Below are positions 37,197-45,891 of a stretch of DNA of 64,000 nucleotides, one piece after another. Position 1 is the stretch's first letter, and each line of letters starts with the position of its first letter. This DNA is from Phycisphaera sp. (GTDB lineage Bacteria > Planctomycetota > Phycisphaerae > Phycisphaerales > UBA1924): NCBI GenBank assembly GCA_025916675.1, contig CP098402.1:2289205-2353204 (forward strand). Direction: 5' to 3'. The translations under genes were made by a program, and so were the position numbers. Below the pieces are notes generated by a model. The model saw nothing but the letters and a program-made list of their open reading frames with translations, had not been told where the DNA came from and ran no database searches.

Positions 37197-37505
37197 ATGG
37201 CGCATAAAAAGGGCCAGGGATCGTCAAAGAACGGTCGCGACTCGAACCCCCAATACCGGGGCATCAAGCTCTATGGCGGCCAGTTCGCCCAGCCGGGCAA
37301 CATCCTGGTGCGCCAGTGCGGCACGAAGTTCCAGCCGGGCTTCGGCGTGCAGCGTGGCAAGGACGACACGCTCTTCAGCGTGACGACCGGCAAGGTCGTG
37401 TTCCAGGGCCGCCGCGTCCACATCGACCCGATGGACGACGACGCACCGCGCCCCCGCTGGCTGACGCAGTATCGTGCGACTCAGGCCGCCAAGGCAGCCG
37501 GCTGA
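37197..37505 (+). CDS. rpmA: 50S ribosomal protein bL27
   Basis: A 102-residue ribosomal protein starting [20 protein letters not shown], with [19 protein letters not shown] and [10 protein letters not shown], matching bL27. The N-terminal arm that reaches the peptidyl-transferase centre begins directly with the AHKK sequence, so no N-terminal processing is expected. rplU and obgE are not adjacent. A strong terminator follows. Confidence 0.96.
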   Translation: MAHKKGQGSSKNGRDSNPQYRGIKLYGGQFAQPGNILVRQCGTKFQPGFGVQRGKDDTLFSVTTGKVVFQGRRVHIDPMDDDAPRPRWLTQYRATQAAKAAG

Positions 37506-37540
37506 CTCCGCGACCCCAACGTGAATTGCGAATCGGTTCA

Positions 37541-37565
37541 GCCCGGGTGATTGCCCGGGTTTTTC
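37541..37565 (+). terminator. Rho-independent terminator after rpmA
   Basis: CCCGGG, six bases, CCCGGG, then TTTTTCT, 36 bases after the rpmA stop. Confidence 0.85.
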
Positions 37566-37585
37566 TATGGGCGCAAAGCAAAGAG

Positions 37586-37610
37586 AAGGCCCGAACTTAC
37601 GCCCGGGCCT
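37586..37610 (-). terminator. Terminator-like hairpin of the coiled-coil gene
   Basis: AGGCCCG / CGGGCCT stem with a short loop, 25 bases after the stop of the minus-strand gene. The downstream tract is CTCTTTGCTTTG, a weak T-run. It faces the rpmA terminator. Confidence 0.55.
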
Positions 37611-37635
37611 CGTTTGTTTCTGGTGTGTAGCTGAA

Positions 37636-38400
37636 TCAGCGTTTGGTGGCGGGTTCCATGGCCTTGCGGGCCTCTTCGCTGAGGTAGAGGATGCAGCCCG
37701 ATTGGGGATCCATGGTCACGCGGCCGTGGCTGAGCAGGCCGCTGACGATCTCGATGGGGACGGCCAGCATGCTGGTGCCGCACACGAACTCGTGACGCTT
37801 GACGTCGACGACCTCGACGGGTGCCATGGCCTCGTCGCCGAGCTGGCCTCGCACGCGGAGGTAATGGGTCAGGGTATGCTCGGGGACGTCGGAGACGATG
37901 GTCTCGCGTTCCTTCTTGAGTTCGTCGAGGCGGTCGGAGATCTCCGAGGCACGCTCGTCACGCTGCTTCAGCGCCACGGCACGCACGCCCTGGCGTTCTT
38001 CCTTGGCCTTGGCCATCTCCTGGCCCGAGGCGGTGAGCGCCTCGACGCGGTTCATCAGCTCGAGAGCAACCGACTCTTGCTCGTCCTGCTGTTCTTTGAA
38101 GGTGGCGATCTCGGCGAGGTAGGCCTGGTACTCCTTGTTGGAGGCGGCCGAGTTCATCTTCTCGCGGAGCTCGGTGATGTGGGCCTCGAGACGCTTGGCC
38201 TCGCCCTCGGCGTTGGCCGCAGCGGCCTTGGTCTTGCGGAGTTCGCTCTGGTTGGCCTTGTGCTCATCGGTGATGGCGGCCAGTTGTCGCTCCTGCTCGG
38301 CCAGGAATCGCTCGGCGGCGCGGAGCCTGCCCTGCAACCCGTCGATGCTGTTATCGACCCTGAAAACCTTGAGCAACCGATCGGTTTCCGTCATCGTCAT
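37636..38400 (-). CDS. Coiled-coil protein related to the C4 zinc-ribbon family, ribbon degenerate
   Basis: A 254-residue protein. Residues about 10-180 are an almost continuous antiparallel coiled coil (RLLKVFRVDNSIDGLQGRLR, ... SAASNKEYQAYLAEIATF ...). The C-terminal about 45 residues match in outline the zinc-ribbon domain of the DUF164/CdsZ family, with VCGTSMLAVPIEIVSGLL and SGCILYLSEEARKAM. That family has two CxxC pairs; here only one Cys of each remains, so zinc binding is probably lost. The KEYQAYLAEI segment is the family's most conserved helical turn. Known members are cytosolic and of unclear role. The start is the first of two in-frame ATGs at 38400. Confidence 0.75.
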   Translation of the reverse strand: MTMTETDRLLKVFRVDNSIDGLQGRLRAAERFLAEQERQLAAITDEHKANQSELRKTKAAAANAEGEAKRLEAHITELREKMNSAASNKEYQAYLAEIATFKEQQDEQESVALELMNRVEALTASGQEMAKAKEERQGVRAVALKQRDERASEISDRLDELKKERETIVSDVPEHTLTHYLRVRGQLGDEAMAPVEVVDVKRHEFVCGTSMLAVPIEIVSGLLSHGRVTMDPQSGCILYLSEEARKAMEPATKR

Positions 38401-38528
38401 GTACGCTGAGCTCCCTCGGTCCAAACTATCGAAAGAGAGTGTAGCGCACGCGTCGGGAACGAGCGTGGCAGGTGAAAAAACCCGAACGCGGCGGTGTCGC
38501 GTCGCCGACGCGACTGGTTTCGCCGGAG

Positions 38529-39437
38529 TCAGGCCCAGATGGCCAGCGTCCAGTAGGCCAGTGGGGCAACGAGGATGGGCGAATCGATGACGTCCAGGAT
38601 GCCGCCGAAGCCGGGCAGGATGGTGCTGGAATCCTTGATACCGGCGTCGCGCTTCATCATGGAGGCCATCAGGTCGCCCAGTTGGCCGGCCAGGCCGATG
38701 CACGCGCCGGCGACGGCGCCCACGAGTGCGAGCGTGGCGGGCGAACCGCCGGGGTCGAAGATGTCCTGCGAGGTGAGCAGGGCGAGCCCCGCGCCGCCGA
38801 CGACGGCCGAACCGATGACGCCGCCGACGAGGCCCTCCCAGGTCTTGCCCGGGCTGAGCCAGAGGATGAGCTTGCGCTTGCCGATGGCCTTGCCGGTGAA
38901 GTAGGCGAAGATGTCGCAGCTCTTGACGGTGGCCAGCACCCAGACGAGCACCCAGGCGCTGTGGTCCAGGCGGATGCGCAGCAGGAAGCCGAAGGTGAGG
39001 CCCAGGTAGACGAAGGCGAAGAGGACCGCGCCGATGCTGAGCATGGCGCCCTGGCTGTTCTTGGTCCGGGCGTGGTGGAGGATGCCGATGAGCACCATCG
39101 CGCTCGCGGCCGAGGCCAGGCCGGCGGCGCCGTCACCCTTGGCGAGCGTGGCGAAGAGCGGCGTGGAGGCCAGCAACCCCAGTACGGCGGTGACCGCCAG
39201 GGTGAGGCGCGAGGCGTGGATGCCCTTGGCCTTGAGCATGATGGCCAGCTCGCGCGCCCCGAGGGCGGCAATGACCAGCATGACCGGCAGCACGACGACC
39301 CCCGGCGGCGCGGTGCCGTCGAAGCCCAGGGGGGGGTAGTCGAGGGGCCACTGGATGCCCTCGATGGCCTGGTCGAGCCAGAGGCCCGCGAGCAGCAGGG
39401 CGATCAGGATGGGCCCGAAGAGGAGCCTCGTGCGCAT
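38529..39437 (-). CDS. cdsA: Phosphatidate cytidylyltransferase
   Basis: About 302 residues, polytopic. It makes CDP-diacylglycerol from phosphatidate and CTP for phospholipid synthesis. The signature MMKRDAGIKDSSTILPGFGG followed by ILDVIDS is intact, as are CDIFAYFTGKAIGK and SPGKTWEGLVGG. The start MRTRLLFGPILIALLL (39437) resembles family N-termini; in-frame ATGs at 39473 and 39512 remain possible. It precedes (on the minus strand) the coiled-coil gene by 128 bp. No isoprenyl transferase or rseP is adjacent. Confidence 0.92.
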   Translation of the reverse strand: MRTRLLFGPILIALLLAGLWLDQAIEGIQWPLDYPPLGFDGTAPPGVVVLPVMLVIAALGARELAIMLKAKGIHASRLTLAVTAVLGLLASTPLFATLAKGDGAAGLASAASAMVLIGILHHARTKNSQGAMLSIGAVLFAFVYLGLTFGFLLRIRLDHSAWVLVWVLATVKSCDIFAYFTGKAIGKRKLILWLSPGKTWEGLVGGVIGSAVVGGAGLALLTSQDIFDPGGSPATLALVGAVAGACIGLAGQLGDLMASMMKRDAGIKDSSTILPGFGGILDVIDSPILVAPLAYWTLAIWA

Positions 39438-39492
39438 GGTGGCGAGTGTAGAAGGGCGGGGGAGGGGGGTCATCACGGACGCGGAGTCGTAG

Positions 39493-39601
39493 ATAAGAGG
39501 GGCAATTGGCAATGGGCAATAGGCAATTGGAAAGAAGCGAGCCTATCGCTGCGATCCGCCCAGCTGCCAACTACCCATTGCCAACTGCCATCTCCTCTTA
39601 T
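39493..39601. repeat. Long imperfect inverted repeat with 7-bp tandem GGCAATN units
   Basis: The left arm has ATAAGAGG, then four tandem GGCAAT-plus-one units (39501-39528). The right arm (39571-39601) is its imperfect complement (CCATTGCCAACTGCCATCTCC followed by TCTTAT). The element lies between cdsA and the VCBS dockerin gene and includes that gene's stop codon. It probably folds as a long hairpin. Confidence 0.7.
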
Positions 39602-40887
39602 GGGCAGCCCAGGTCGAAGGCGTTTTGGAAGGCGAGGAAGTCGAAGATGGTGAGGGAGCCGTCGGCGTCGAAGTCGGCCAGGGGGCTGCCCAGGTCGTAG
39701 AGCACGCCGAACGCCAGAAAATCGAACAACGTGAGTTCGCCGTCGCCGTCCATGTCCGCCACGCACGGGGCGCACTGGTTCAGGAAGATCGACAGGTTGT
39801 TGTTGCCGCGGTTGGCGGCGATCAGGTCGGGACGGGCGTCGCCGTCGAGGTCGGCGACCGCCACCCACCGCGGCGCCCGGCCAACGTCGATCGACTCGGC
39901 CGGCGCGAACAGGCGATCGCCGAGATTCAGCAGCACACCCATGGTGTCTGAAGCGGTGTTGACCGCGGCCACGTCGATGAGGCCGTCGCCGTTGACGTCC
40001 GCCGTGGTGACGCACCAAGGGTCGAGCCCGCCGCTGGGGAACGCGACGGGGTCGCCGAAGGTGCCGTCGCCGTTGCCGAAGACCATCGTGACGACGTCGT
40101 CGCCGTAGCCGGGGATCGCCAGGTCGATCGCCCCGTCGTTGTCGAGGTCGGCCACGCTCAGCCGGTGCGGGCCATCGCCCGCGGGCCAGCGCGTCTGGGG
40201 GGCGAACCCGCCCGCACCGTCGCCGAGGAGGATCGAGACCTCATCGTCCTCACGGCTCGTGACGGCAACATCGGCGATGCCATCGCCGTTGAAGTCGGCA
40301 GTCGCCAGGCCTTCTGGTCGATCGCCCACGGCGAAGGCGCCACCCGATGCGAACCCACCCTCGGTGTCGGCGAGCAGCACGGTGACCGAGTCGCTGGCGC
40401 GGTTAGCCGAGACCAGGTCGAGCAGGCCGTCGCGGTTGGCGTCCAGGGCGACCAGGAGGTTGGGCTCGAATCCCACGCGGTAGCGTCGCTCGGCCCTAAA
40501 AGTGCCGTCGCCGTTGCCGAGGAACACCGAGACGTTGCCGCTGATGATGTTGGCGTTGGCGAGGTCAATAAAACCATCGCCGTCGAGGTCGGTGGCCACC
40601 AGCCCGGCCGCGAAGTTGCCGGCGGGTAGGGTGATCCTGGGGGCGAACTCGGCCGGGGCCGTGGCAATGAGGACGGAGAGGTTGTCGCTGAATGCGTTGC
40701 TGGAGGCCAGGTCCAACAACCCATCGCCGTTGAAATCGGCGGCAACGATGGCGTTGGGGCCGCCGCCCACCGCGACGAGTTGCTCGTCGGGGAAGGCGTT
40801 CAGCACGGCGCACGATTGGGCAAGGGACCACTTTGGGAACCCCACGAGGGCGAGCAGGATTGCAGTGGTGCTGGCGGCAGGATTCAT
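39598..40887 (-). CDS. Secreted VCBS/FG-GAP repeat protein with GC-type dockerin
   Basis: A 429-residue exported protein. The signal peptide (TTAILLALVGFPKWSLAQ) is followed by seven or so VCBS/FG-GAP repeats of about 45 residues with calcium-loop cores such as ADFNGDGLLDLASSN, TDLDGDGFIDLANAN, ADVNGDGLIDVAAVN and ADLDGDARPDLIAAN. These should form a seven-bladed integrin-type propeller. The C-terminal dockerin reads DMDGDGELTLFDFLAFG...DFDADGSLTIFDFLAFQNAF, ending DLGCP. The start has GAAGGAG seven bases upstream. It presumably acts outside the cytoplasm; ligand unknown. Confidence 0.9.
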   Translation of the reverse strand: MNPAASTTAILLALVGFPKWSLAQSCAVLNAFPDEQLVAVGGGPNAIVAADFNGDGLLDLASSNAFSDNLSVLIATAPAEFAPRITLPAGNFAAGLVATDLDGDGFIDLANANIISGNVSVFLGNGDGTFRAERRYRVGFEPNLLVALDANRDGLLDLVSANRASDSVTVLLADTEGGFASGGAFAVGDRPEGLATADFNGDGIADVAVTSREDDEVSILLGDGAGGFAPQTRWPAGDGPHRLSVADLDNDGAIDLAIPGYGDDVVTMVFGNGDGTFGDPVAFPSGGLDPWCVTTADVNGDGLIDVAAVNTASDTMGVLLNLGDRLFAPAESIDVGRAPRWVAVADLDGDARPDLIAANRGNNNLSIFLNQCAPCVADMDGDGELTLFDFLAFGVLYDLGSPLADFDADGSLTIFDFLAFQNAFDLGCP

Positions 40888-40908
40888 TCGTCGCTCCTTC
40901 TCAGGCCC

Positions 40909-40937
40909 AGTGTACTTGAAGGGCTCCCATCGTGCAA
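40909..40937 (-). promoter_or_regulatory. Candidate promoter of the VCBS dockerin gene
   Basis: On the minus strand TTGCAC, 17 bases, TACACT followed by GG, about 20 bases before the start codon's ribosome site. It has the same layout as the elements before two other dockerin genes. Confidence 0.35.
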
Positions 40938-41088
40938 GGGTTATTGGCAGCATCGAGCACCCTGCCAGAACGGGAACCTGCGGGTTTTGGCGTGGATCAT
41001 TGGTGCTTCTGGCTTTGGGCAAGATTGGTCCCAACAATGTCCCTCTGGTGGCGAGCGAATCGCCGTCGTGCGAGAAGGCCCGCCTTTT

Positions 41089-41161
41089 GGGGGTGTAGCT
41101 CAGTTGGTAGAGCATCGGACTTTTAATCCGCAGGTCCAGGGTTCGAGTCCCTGCGCCCCTA
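41089..41161 (+). tRNA. tRNA-Lys (anticodon TTT)
   Basis: 73 bases folding as a cloverleaf: acceptor GGGGGTG/CGCCCCT (with two G-U pairs), D-arm GCTC...GAGC, anticodon loop CTTTTAA with TTT at 41122-41124, variable loop, T-arm CAGGG-TTCGAGT-CCCTG, discriminator A. The 3' CCA is not encoded. It lies 43 bases upstream of the SNF2 gene on the same strand. Confidence 0.96.
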
Positions 41162-41204
41162 CTTCTCTGTCTGATTTTGGCCTGGCCGGCTCTGGGGGCT
41201 ATCC

Positions 41205-44200
41205 ATGGTGAGCACTGCCGTCCGACGCCAGCCGGCGTGCTTGCACGCGGCGTGGGTTGCCGGCCGCCTGTGGCTGTGGGCCGAGGTCGCGCCATCGCGC
41301 GATGCCAACTCGTCCGAAGACACGGCGTGGATCGCGGGCGAGGCGTTTGTTCGGCGGGTCGTCGAGGCGCTCGGCTCCAAGTTCGGCGAGCACGGCGAGG
41401 CCGGCGAGATCGACCTGCGGCTGCCGCTGGGCGGCCGCGTGCCCAGCCCGGCGATGGCGCGGGCGGCGGGCGTGGTCGATCGGCCGGGCGGCGAGGGCTC
41501 CGAAGAGGATGGCGCCGGGTTCGAGAAGGTCACCATCCAGGGCGTGAGCTTTGGTCCGGATCATGCGGCGGCGGTGCTGGATGCGATCAACGACCTGGCT
41601 AGCGGCGCCTCGGAGGTCGCGCTGGGTGAGGGGCGGTTCGAGTTGGCGGCCAGCGGCGATACCCCGCAGGCGGGCGTGCTGGTGGCCCCCACCGTTCGGC
41701 ACTTCATCGTGGCGCTCGCGCTCGTTCGGCAGTTGGTCATCCAGCAGCGGTTCGTGCCGAGCCTGCGGCAGCACCCCGACGGGCGGCTGCTCGGGTGCTG
41801 GCAGCCGTGGCTGGCCGACGAGCACACGGCCAAGGCGACGAGCGCGCTCCTCAACGCGATGCCGCTCGCGAGCAGCGCGGGCGTGGACGACCTGGAGCAC
41901 GACCCGTGGCTGGTGCTGAGCGACTTCCTGACGCTGGTGCTCGACGCGCAGGCGCGGGCGGCGTTCGGGCGTGAGAAGCTCGTCGAAGCCGTCGAGAACA
42001 AGGAGCACGACACGCACGTGGCGTGGCTGAGCGGGTTGCTCGACGGGGCCCAGGAGTCGGGCATTAAGCCATCGGAGCGGACCGACGCGGCCCGGGGCGT
42101 GCGGCGGTGGCTGGCGCGATTGGAAGAGCGCGGCGCGAGTGCGCTGTGGCGTTTGTGCCTGAAGCTGCACGAGCCGGTGAATACCGAAGAACTGCCCGAC
42201 TTGCAGCCGCCGCCGGGCGACACGAAGTGGGCGCTCACGTTCCACCTGCGCGCGGTGGGCACCGAGAACGTCGAGGTCGACGCCGAAGAGGTATGGAGCC
42301 TGACGGGCCGGGGCGTGACGGTCGAGGGCCGGCAGCTCGATGACCCGCAGCAGCTGATGCTCAGCGAGCTCGGGCGGGCGTCGCGGCTGTTCGACAAGCT
42401 CGAGGGCGCGCTGCGGCAGAGCGAGCCGACGCGGCTCGAGCTGACCACCAAGCAGGCGTACCAGTTCTTGCGCGATACGGCCCCGGTGCTGAGCGAGCAG
42501 GGCATCACCGTCGTTGCGCCGCCGTGGTGGGATTCGCCCAGCATCCGCGTCGGTGCCACGCTGCGATTGGACAGCGACCCGATGGAGAGCCTGACCGGCG
42601 ACGCCGAGGGCTGGGGTGTGGCACCCGAGGACGAGGGTGTGCCGGGCGCGCCGCACACGCACAAGTCGCAGCTCGGCTTGCAGACCCTGGTGCGGTACTC
42701 GTGGGAGATCTCGCTGGGCGGGCTGAAGCTGACGCTGGCCGAGTTCGAGAAGCTTGCGCGCGACGGCTCGACGCCGCTAGTGCGCGTCGGGGGCCAATGG
42801 GCGGAAGTCCGGGCCGAGGACGTCAAGGCCGCCGCCAAGTTCATCCGCGAGCACCCCGGCGGCGAGATGACGGTGCTCGAGGCCATCCGCATGGCCCACG
42901 GCTCGATGGACGAGGAGGGCGCGGCGCTGCCGATCGTGGGCATCGAGACCAGCGGCTGGCTGGGCGCGGTGTTCGGCTCGAGCGACGAGAGCCAGAGCCT
43001 GCCCGAGGTGGAAGCGCCGCCGACGTTCCACGGCGAGCTTCGCCCGTACCAGCTCCGCGGCGTGGCGTGGATGGCGTTCCTCGAACGCTTCGGCTTCGGC
43101 GCGTGCCTGGCCGACGACATGGGCCTGGGTAAGACCATCCAGGTGCTGGCTCTGCTGGCGCGCGAGCGGCACTTGCACAGCCAGGGGCCGTACGCCCAGG
43201 CTCCCGTGCCACCGACGCTGGCGATCGTGCCGATGAGCGTGCTGGGCAACTGGGAGCACGAGGCGCGGCGGTTCTGTCCTTCCTTGAAGGTCATGGTGCA
43301 CCACGGGGCCGAGCGGCACCAGGACGACGCGTTCATCGCCAGGGCCGGCGAGACCGACGTGGTGCTCACGACCTATGCCTTGGCCCACCGCGATCAGGAG
43401 CTGCTGGCGCGCATGCCGTGGCGGCGGATCATCCTCGACGAGGCGCAGAACATCAAGAACCCCGCCGCCAAGCAGGCGCAGAGCGTGCGGCAGTTGCACG
43501 CCGATCATCGCTTGGCGCTGACGGGCACGCCCGTGGAGAACCGCCTGAGCGAGCTGTGGTCGATCATCGATTTCTGCAATCCTGGCTACCTCGGCACCAT
43601 CGGCAACTTCCGGCGGCGATTCAGCCTGCCGATCGAGCGCTACAGCGACCGCGGGCGGCGTGAGCAGTTGCGTCGCTTGGTGCGGCCGTTCATCCTGCGT
43701 CGCCTGAAGACCGACGAGGGCGTGGCGGGCGACCTGCCCGAGAAGGTCGAGAGCCGCGAGTATTGCCACCTGACCAGCGAGCAAGCGGCGCTGTACGAAG
43801 CAACGGTCAACACGATGCTGCGCGACATTGATCGCGTGGAGGGCATGCACCGCCGCGGCATGGTGCTGAGCACGCTCATCCGGCTCAAGCAGATCTGCAA
43901 CCATCCGTCGCAGCTCTTGAAGGACCACGACTTCGGCCAACCGGGCGCACCGGACGCCACGCGCAGCGGCAAGTGCGTGCGCCTCGTCGAGATGCTCCAG
44001 GAGGTCCAGGCCTCGGGCGAACAAGCCCTGCTCTTCACGCAGTTCCGCCAGATGGGGCGGCTGCTGGTCTCGCTGCTGCAACAGGAACTCGGCAAGCCCG
44101 TGCTGTTTTTGCACGGCGGCACGACGCAGAAGCAGCGGCAGGACCTCATCAACAAGTTCCAGAAGGCCGACGGCACGACGCCCTTGCTCATCTTGAGCCT

Positions 44201-44519
44201 CAAGGCCGGTGGCGTGGGCCTGAACCTGACCGCCGCGACGCACGTGTTCCACTTCGACCGCTGGTGGAACCCCGCCGTGGAGAACCAGGCGACGGACCGG
44301 GCGTACCGCATCGGCCAGACCAAGCGGGTGCAGGTGCACAAGTTCGTGGTGCGCGGCACGCTGGAGGAGCGCATCGACGCCATGATCGAGCAGAAGACCG
44401 AGCTGGCCGAGCAGATCGTGGGCGCGGGCGAGCGGTGGCTGACCGAACTGGATACCTCTCAGCTGCGCGACCTGCTGACGCTGCGCGGCGACGCCGTTGG
44501 CGATGAAGAGGTCGCGTGA
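41205..44519 (+). CDS. SNF2-family helicase-like ATPase
   Basis: A 1104-residue DNA-translocating ATPase. Residues 1-600 hold the bacterial SNF2-associated region (QLMLSELGRASRLFDKLEGA, ... ALPIVGIETSGWLGAVF). The motor follows: motif I DDMGLGKTIQVL (Lys643), LAIVPMSVLGNWEHEA, DEAQNIKNPAAK (Asp745), LTGTPVENRLSELWSI, and the second lobe with LLFTQFRQMGRLLVSLL, LSLKAGGVGLNLTAA and NPAVENQATDRAYRIGQ. All helicase motifs look intact. Its stop overlaps the next start (TGATG). Bacterial SNF2 proteins of this type are usually paired with a SWIM zinc-finger protein, as here. Likely role is nucleoid or transcription remodelling; unproven. Confidence 0.93.
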   Translation: MVSTAVRRQPACLHAAWVAGRLWLWAEVAPSRDANSSEDTAWIAGEAFVRRVVEALGSKFGEHGEAGEIDLRLPLGGRVPSPAMARAAGVVDRPGGEGSEEDGAGFEKVTIQGVSFGPDHAAAVLDAINDLASGASEVALGEGRFELAASGDTPQAGVLVAPTVRHFIVALALVRQLVIQQRFVPSLRQHPDGRLLGCWQPWLADEHTAKATSALLNAMPLASSAGVDDLEHDPWLVLSDFLTLVLDAQARAAFGREKLVEAVENKEHDTHVAWLSGLLDGAQESGIKPSERTDAARGVRRWLARLEERGASALWRLCLKLHEPVNTEELPDLQPPPGDTKWALTFHLRAVGTENVEVDAEEVWSLTGRGVTVEGRQLDDPQQLMLSELGRASRLFDKLEGALRQSEPTRLELTTKQAYQFLRDTAPVLSEQGITVVAPPWWDSPSIRVGATLRLDSDPMESLTGDAEGWGVAPEDEGVPGAPHTHKSQLGLQTLVRYSWEISLGGLKLTLAEFEKLARDGSTPLVRVGGQWAEVRAEDVKAAAKFIREHPGGEMTVLEAIRMAHGSMDEEGAALPIVGIETSGWLGAVFGSSDESQSLPEVEAPPTFHGELRPYQLRGVAWMAFLERFGFGACLADDMGLGKTIQVLALLARERHLHSQGPYAQAPVPPTLAIVPMSVLGNWEHEARRFCPSLKVMVHHGAERHQDDAFIARAGETDVVLTTYALAHRDQELLARMPWRRIILDEAQNIKNPAAKQAQSVRQLHADHRLALTGTPVENRLSELWSIIDFCNPGYLGTIGNFRRRFSLPIERYSDRGRREQLRRLVRPFILRRLKTDEGVAGDLPEKVESREYCHLTSEQAALYEATVNTMLRDIDRVEGMHRRGMVLSTLIRLKQICNHPSQLLKDHDFGQPGAPDATRSGKCVRLVEMLQEVQASGEQALLFTQFRQMGRLLVSLLQQELGKPVLFLHGGTTQKQRQDLINKFQKADGTTPLLILSLKAGGVGLNLTAATHVFHFDRWWNPAVENQATDRAYRIGQTKRVQVHKFVVRGTLEERIDAMIEQKTELAEQIVGAGERWLTELDTSQLRDLLTLRGDAVGDEEVA

Positions 44520-45706
44520 TGCCCGACAAGCCCAGCGATAAACCGGACGCCAAACCCGACCCCAAGCCCGCGGCCAGGCCCAAGATCCCCGGCAAGATCG
44601 CCTCGGACGCCTCGACCGACGCGACGCCCGACACGACCGAGAAGGCGGTGCAGGCGCTGCGCGAGAGCCTGACCAAGCCCAACGCGCCCATGCGGCCGCA
44701 CCCGCGCCCATTGCCGACCAAGCCGCGGCGGGTGTCGGGCGGCATCCGGCTGAAGCGCAAGGAGGGCGACGAGCTGGCCAGCGTGCCCGAGCGGCGGCTG
44801 ATGCGCCTGCTCGAACTGAGCGCCGGGCCCAACGCGATCGAGGAGGGCACCGAGTACGCCCGCCTCGGACAAACGCGCACCCTGGTGGTCGAGCCCGGCC
44901 TCGTGCGTGCTGCGGTGCAGGGGCGGCGCACGCGCAGCTACGACATCCAGCTCAAGGTCGACGCGTTCACGCCCGAGCAGTGGGACGCGGTGGCCGACCA
45001 GCTCAACGAGCAGCCGCATATCGCCGCCGAGGTGCTCGGTGGCCGGCTACCGCAGGACGTCGAGCAGGTGTTCGAGCCGCTCGGGCTGAGCCTGCTGCCG
45101 GCCGCGTCCGACGCGGTCAAGATCGTCACAACGTGCCCAGATTCCACCGAGGGTGGCGGCTGGAGCAAGCACGCGTGCTGCGTGGTCATGCTGCTGAGCG
45201 AGCGCATCGCGGCGGACCCGTCGGTCGCGTTCACGCTCCGCGGCCTGCCCGACGGCGAGCTTGCCGAACGCATGAGCCACCGGCGGCTGCTCAGCGCGGG
45301 CGGGGCGAACCCCAAGCCGATTTATCAGCCCCGGGTCGAGGGCGCGAGCGACGCAGCCCTGCCCGACGACGAGGCGATGCTGGAGCGTTTCTGGGAGAGC
45401 CCGACCGACCTGGACGCGCTCGATCTCGCGCTTGAACCCCCGCCCGTGCCCACGCCCATGCTGCGGCGCCTGGGCTCGAGCCCATTCGAGGACGCGAAGT
45501 TCCCGCTGGTTGGGTTGCTGGCCACGTGCTACGAGGTCGCGCGCGAGCGGCTGCTCAAGGAAGAGAGCGGCGAGGCGGACGAGCCCGACGTGCCGGCCGA
45601 GGAAGAGAAACCAGCGGAAGAGCCCGCGAGCCGGCCTAAGACCGCCGAGGAGCGCGCGGCGGCGATCCGGGCGAAGATGATGGGCAAGGCGAACCGGCGG
45701 AAGTAA
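44519..45706 (+). CDS. SWIM-type protein with degenerate zinc ligands, partner of the SNF2 ATPase
   Basis: A 395-residue protein. The first 100 residues are a Lys/Pro/Asp-rich disordered tail. The following part has the layout of bacterial SWIM proteins: TLVVEPGLVRAAVQGRRTRSYDIQL, FTPEQWDAVADQLNEQP, a ribbon core VKIVTTCPDSTEGGGWSKH, then VVMLLSERIAADPSVAFTLRG. The SWIM signature is CxCx(n)CxH. Here the first Cys is Thr and the third is Ser, leaving only Cys206 and the His, so zinc binding is doubtful. The start overlaps the SNF2 stop. The C-terminus is Glu/Ala-rich and ends with a basic KMMGKANRRK. Assignment rests on pattern and on the pairing. Confidence 0.7.
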   Translation: MPDKPSDKPDAKPDPKPAARPKIPGKIASDASTDATPDTTEKAVQALRESLTKPNAPMRPHPRPLPTKPRRVSGGIRLKRKEGDELASVPERRLMRLLELSAGPNAIEEGTEYARLGQTRTLVVEPGLVRAAVQGRRTRSYDIQLKVDAFTPEQWDAVADQLNEQPHIAAEVLGGRLPQDVEQVFEPLGLSLLPAASDAVKIVTTCPDSTEGGGWSKHACCVVMLLSERIAADPSVAFTLRGLPDGELAERMSHRRLLSAGGANPKPIYQPRVEGASDAALPDDEAMLERFWESPTDLDALDLALEPPPVPTPMLRRLGSSPFEDAKFPLVGLLATCYEVARERLLKEESGEADEPDVPAEEEKPAEEPASRPKTAEERAAAIRAKMMGKANRRK

Positions 45707-45772
45707 GCCGCTCCGCGTGGGGCTCTGACAAGGGCTTGAACGCGGAGGTCGCGGAGGGCTCGGAGTGAAGCG

Positions 45773-45881
45773 AACCACAGAGGCACAGAGCCGCAGAGGA
45801 ACGATGAGCAGATTGGAGGAGGGTTGAGCGGGGCCGCCTCGCACCTCAGGCTCTTCTCTGCGCCTCTGTGTCTCTGTGTTG
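45773..45881. repeat. Imperfect palindrome of CACAGAGGCACAGAG type
   Basis: The left arm 45773-45800 (AACCACAGAGGCACAGAG and onward) and the right arm 45852-45881, whose complement is CAACACAGAGACACAGAGGC and onward, are near-identical inverted copies around about 50 bases. The element fills the gap between two convergent genes, so it may terminate or stabilise both transcripts. Its sequence type suggests a dispersed element. Confidence 0.7.
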
Positions 45882-45891
45882 AACTCTTCTC

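Noticed and set aside
36270-37205. Upstream extension of the GNAT gene on the minus strand
   Set aside because: It crosses the exported-protein gene, whose signal peptide and beta-rich body are clear on the other strand. The GNAT N-terminus fits the ATG at 36269.
39501-39530. The tandem GGCAATN units as a CRISPR array
   Set aside because: The units are 7 bp with no spacers and no cas genes. They are part of an inverted repeat.
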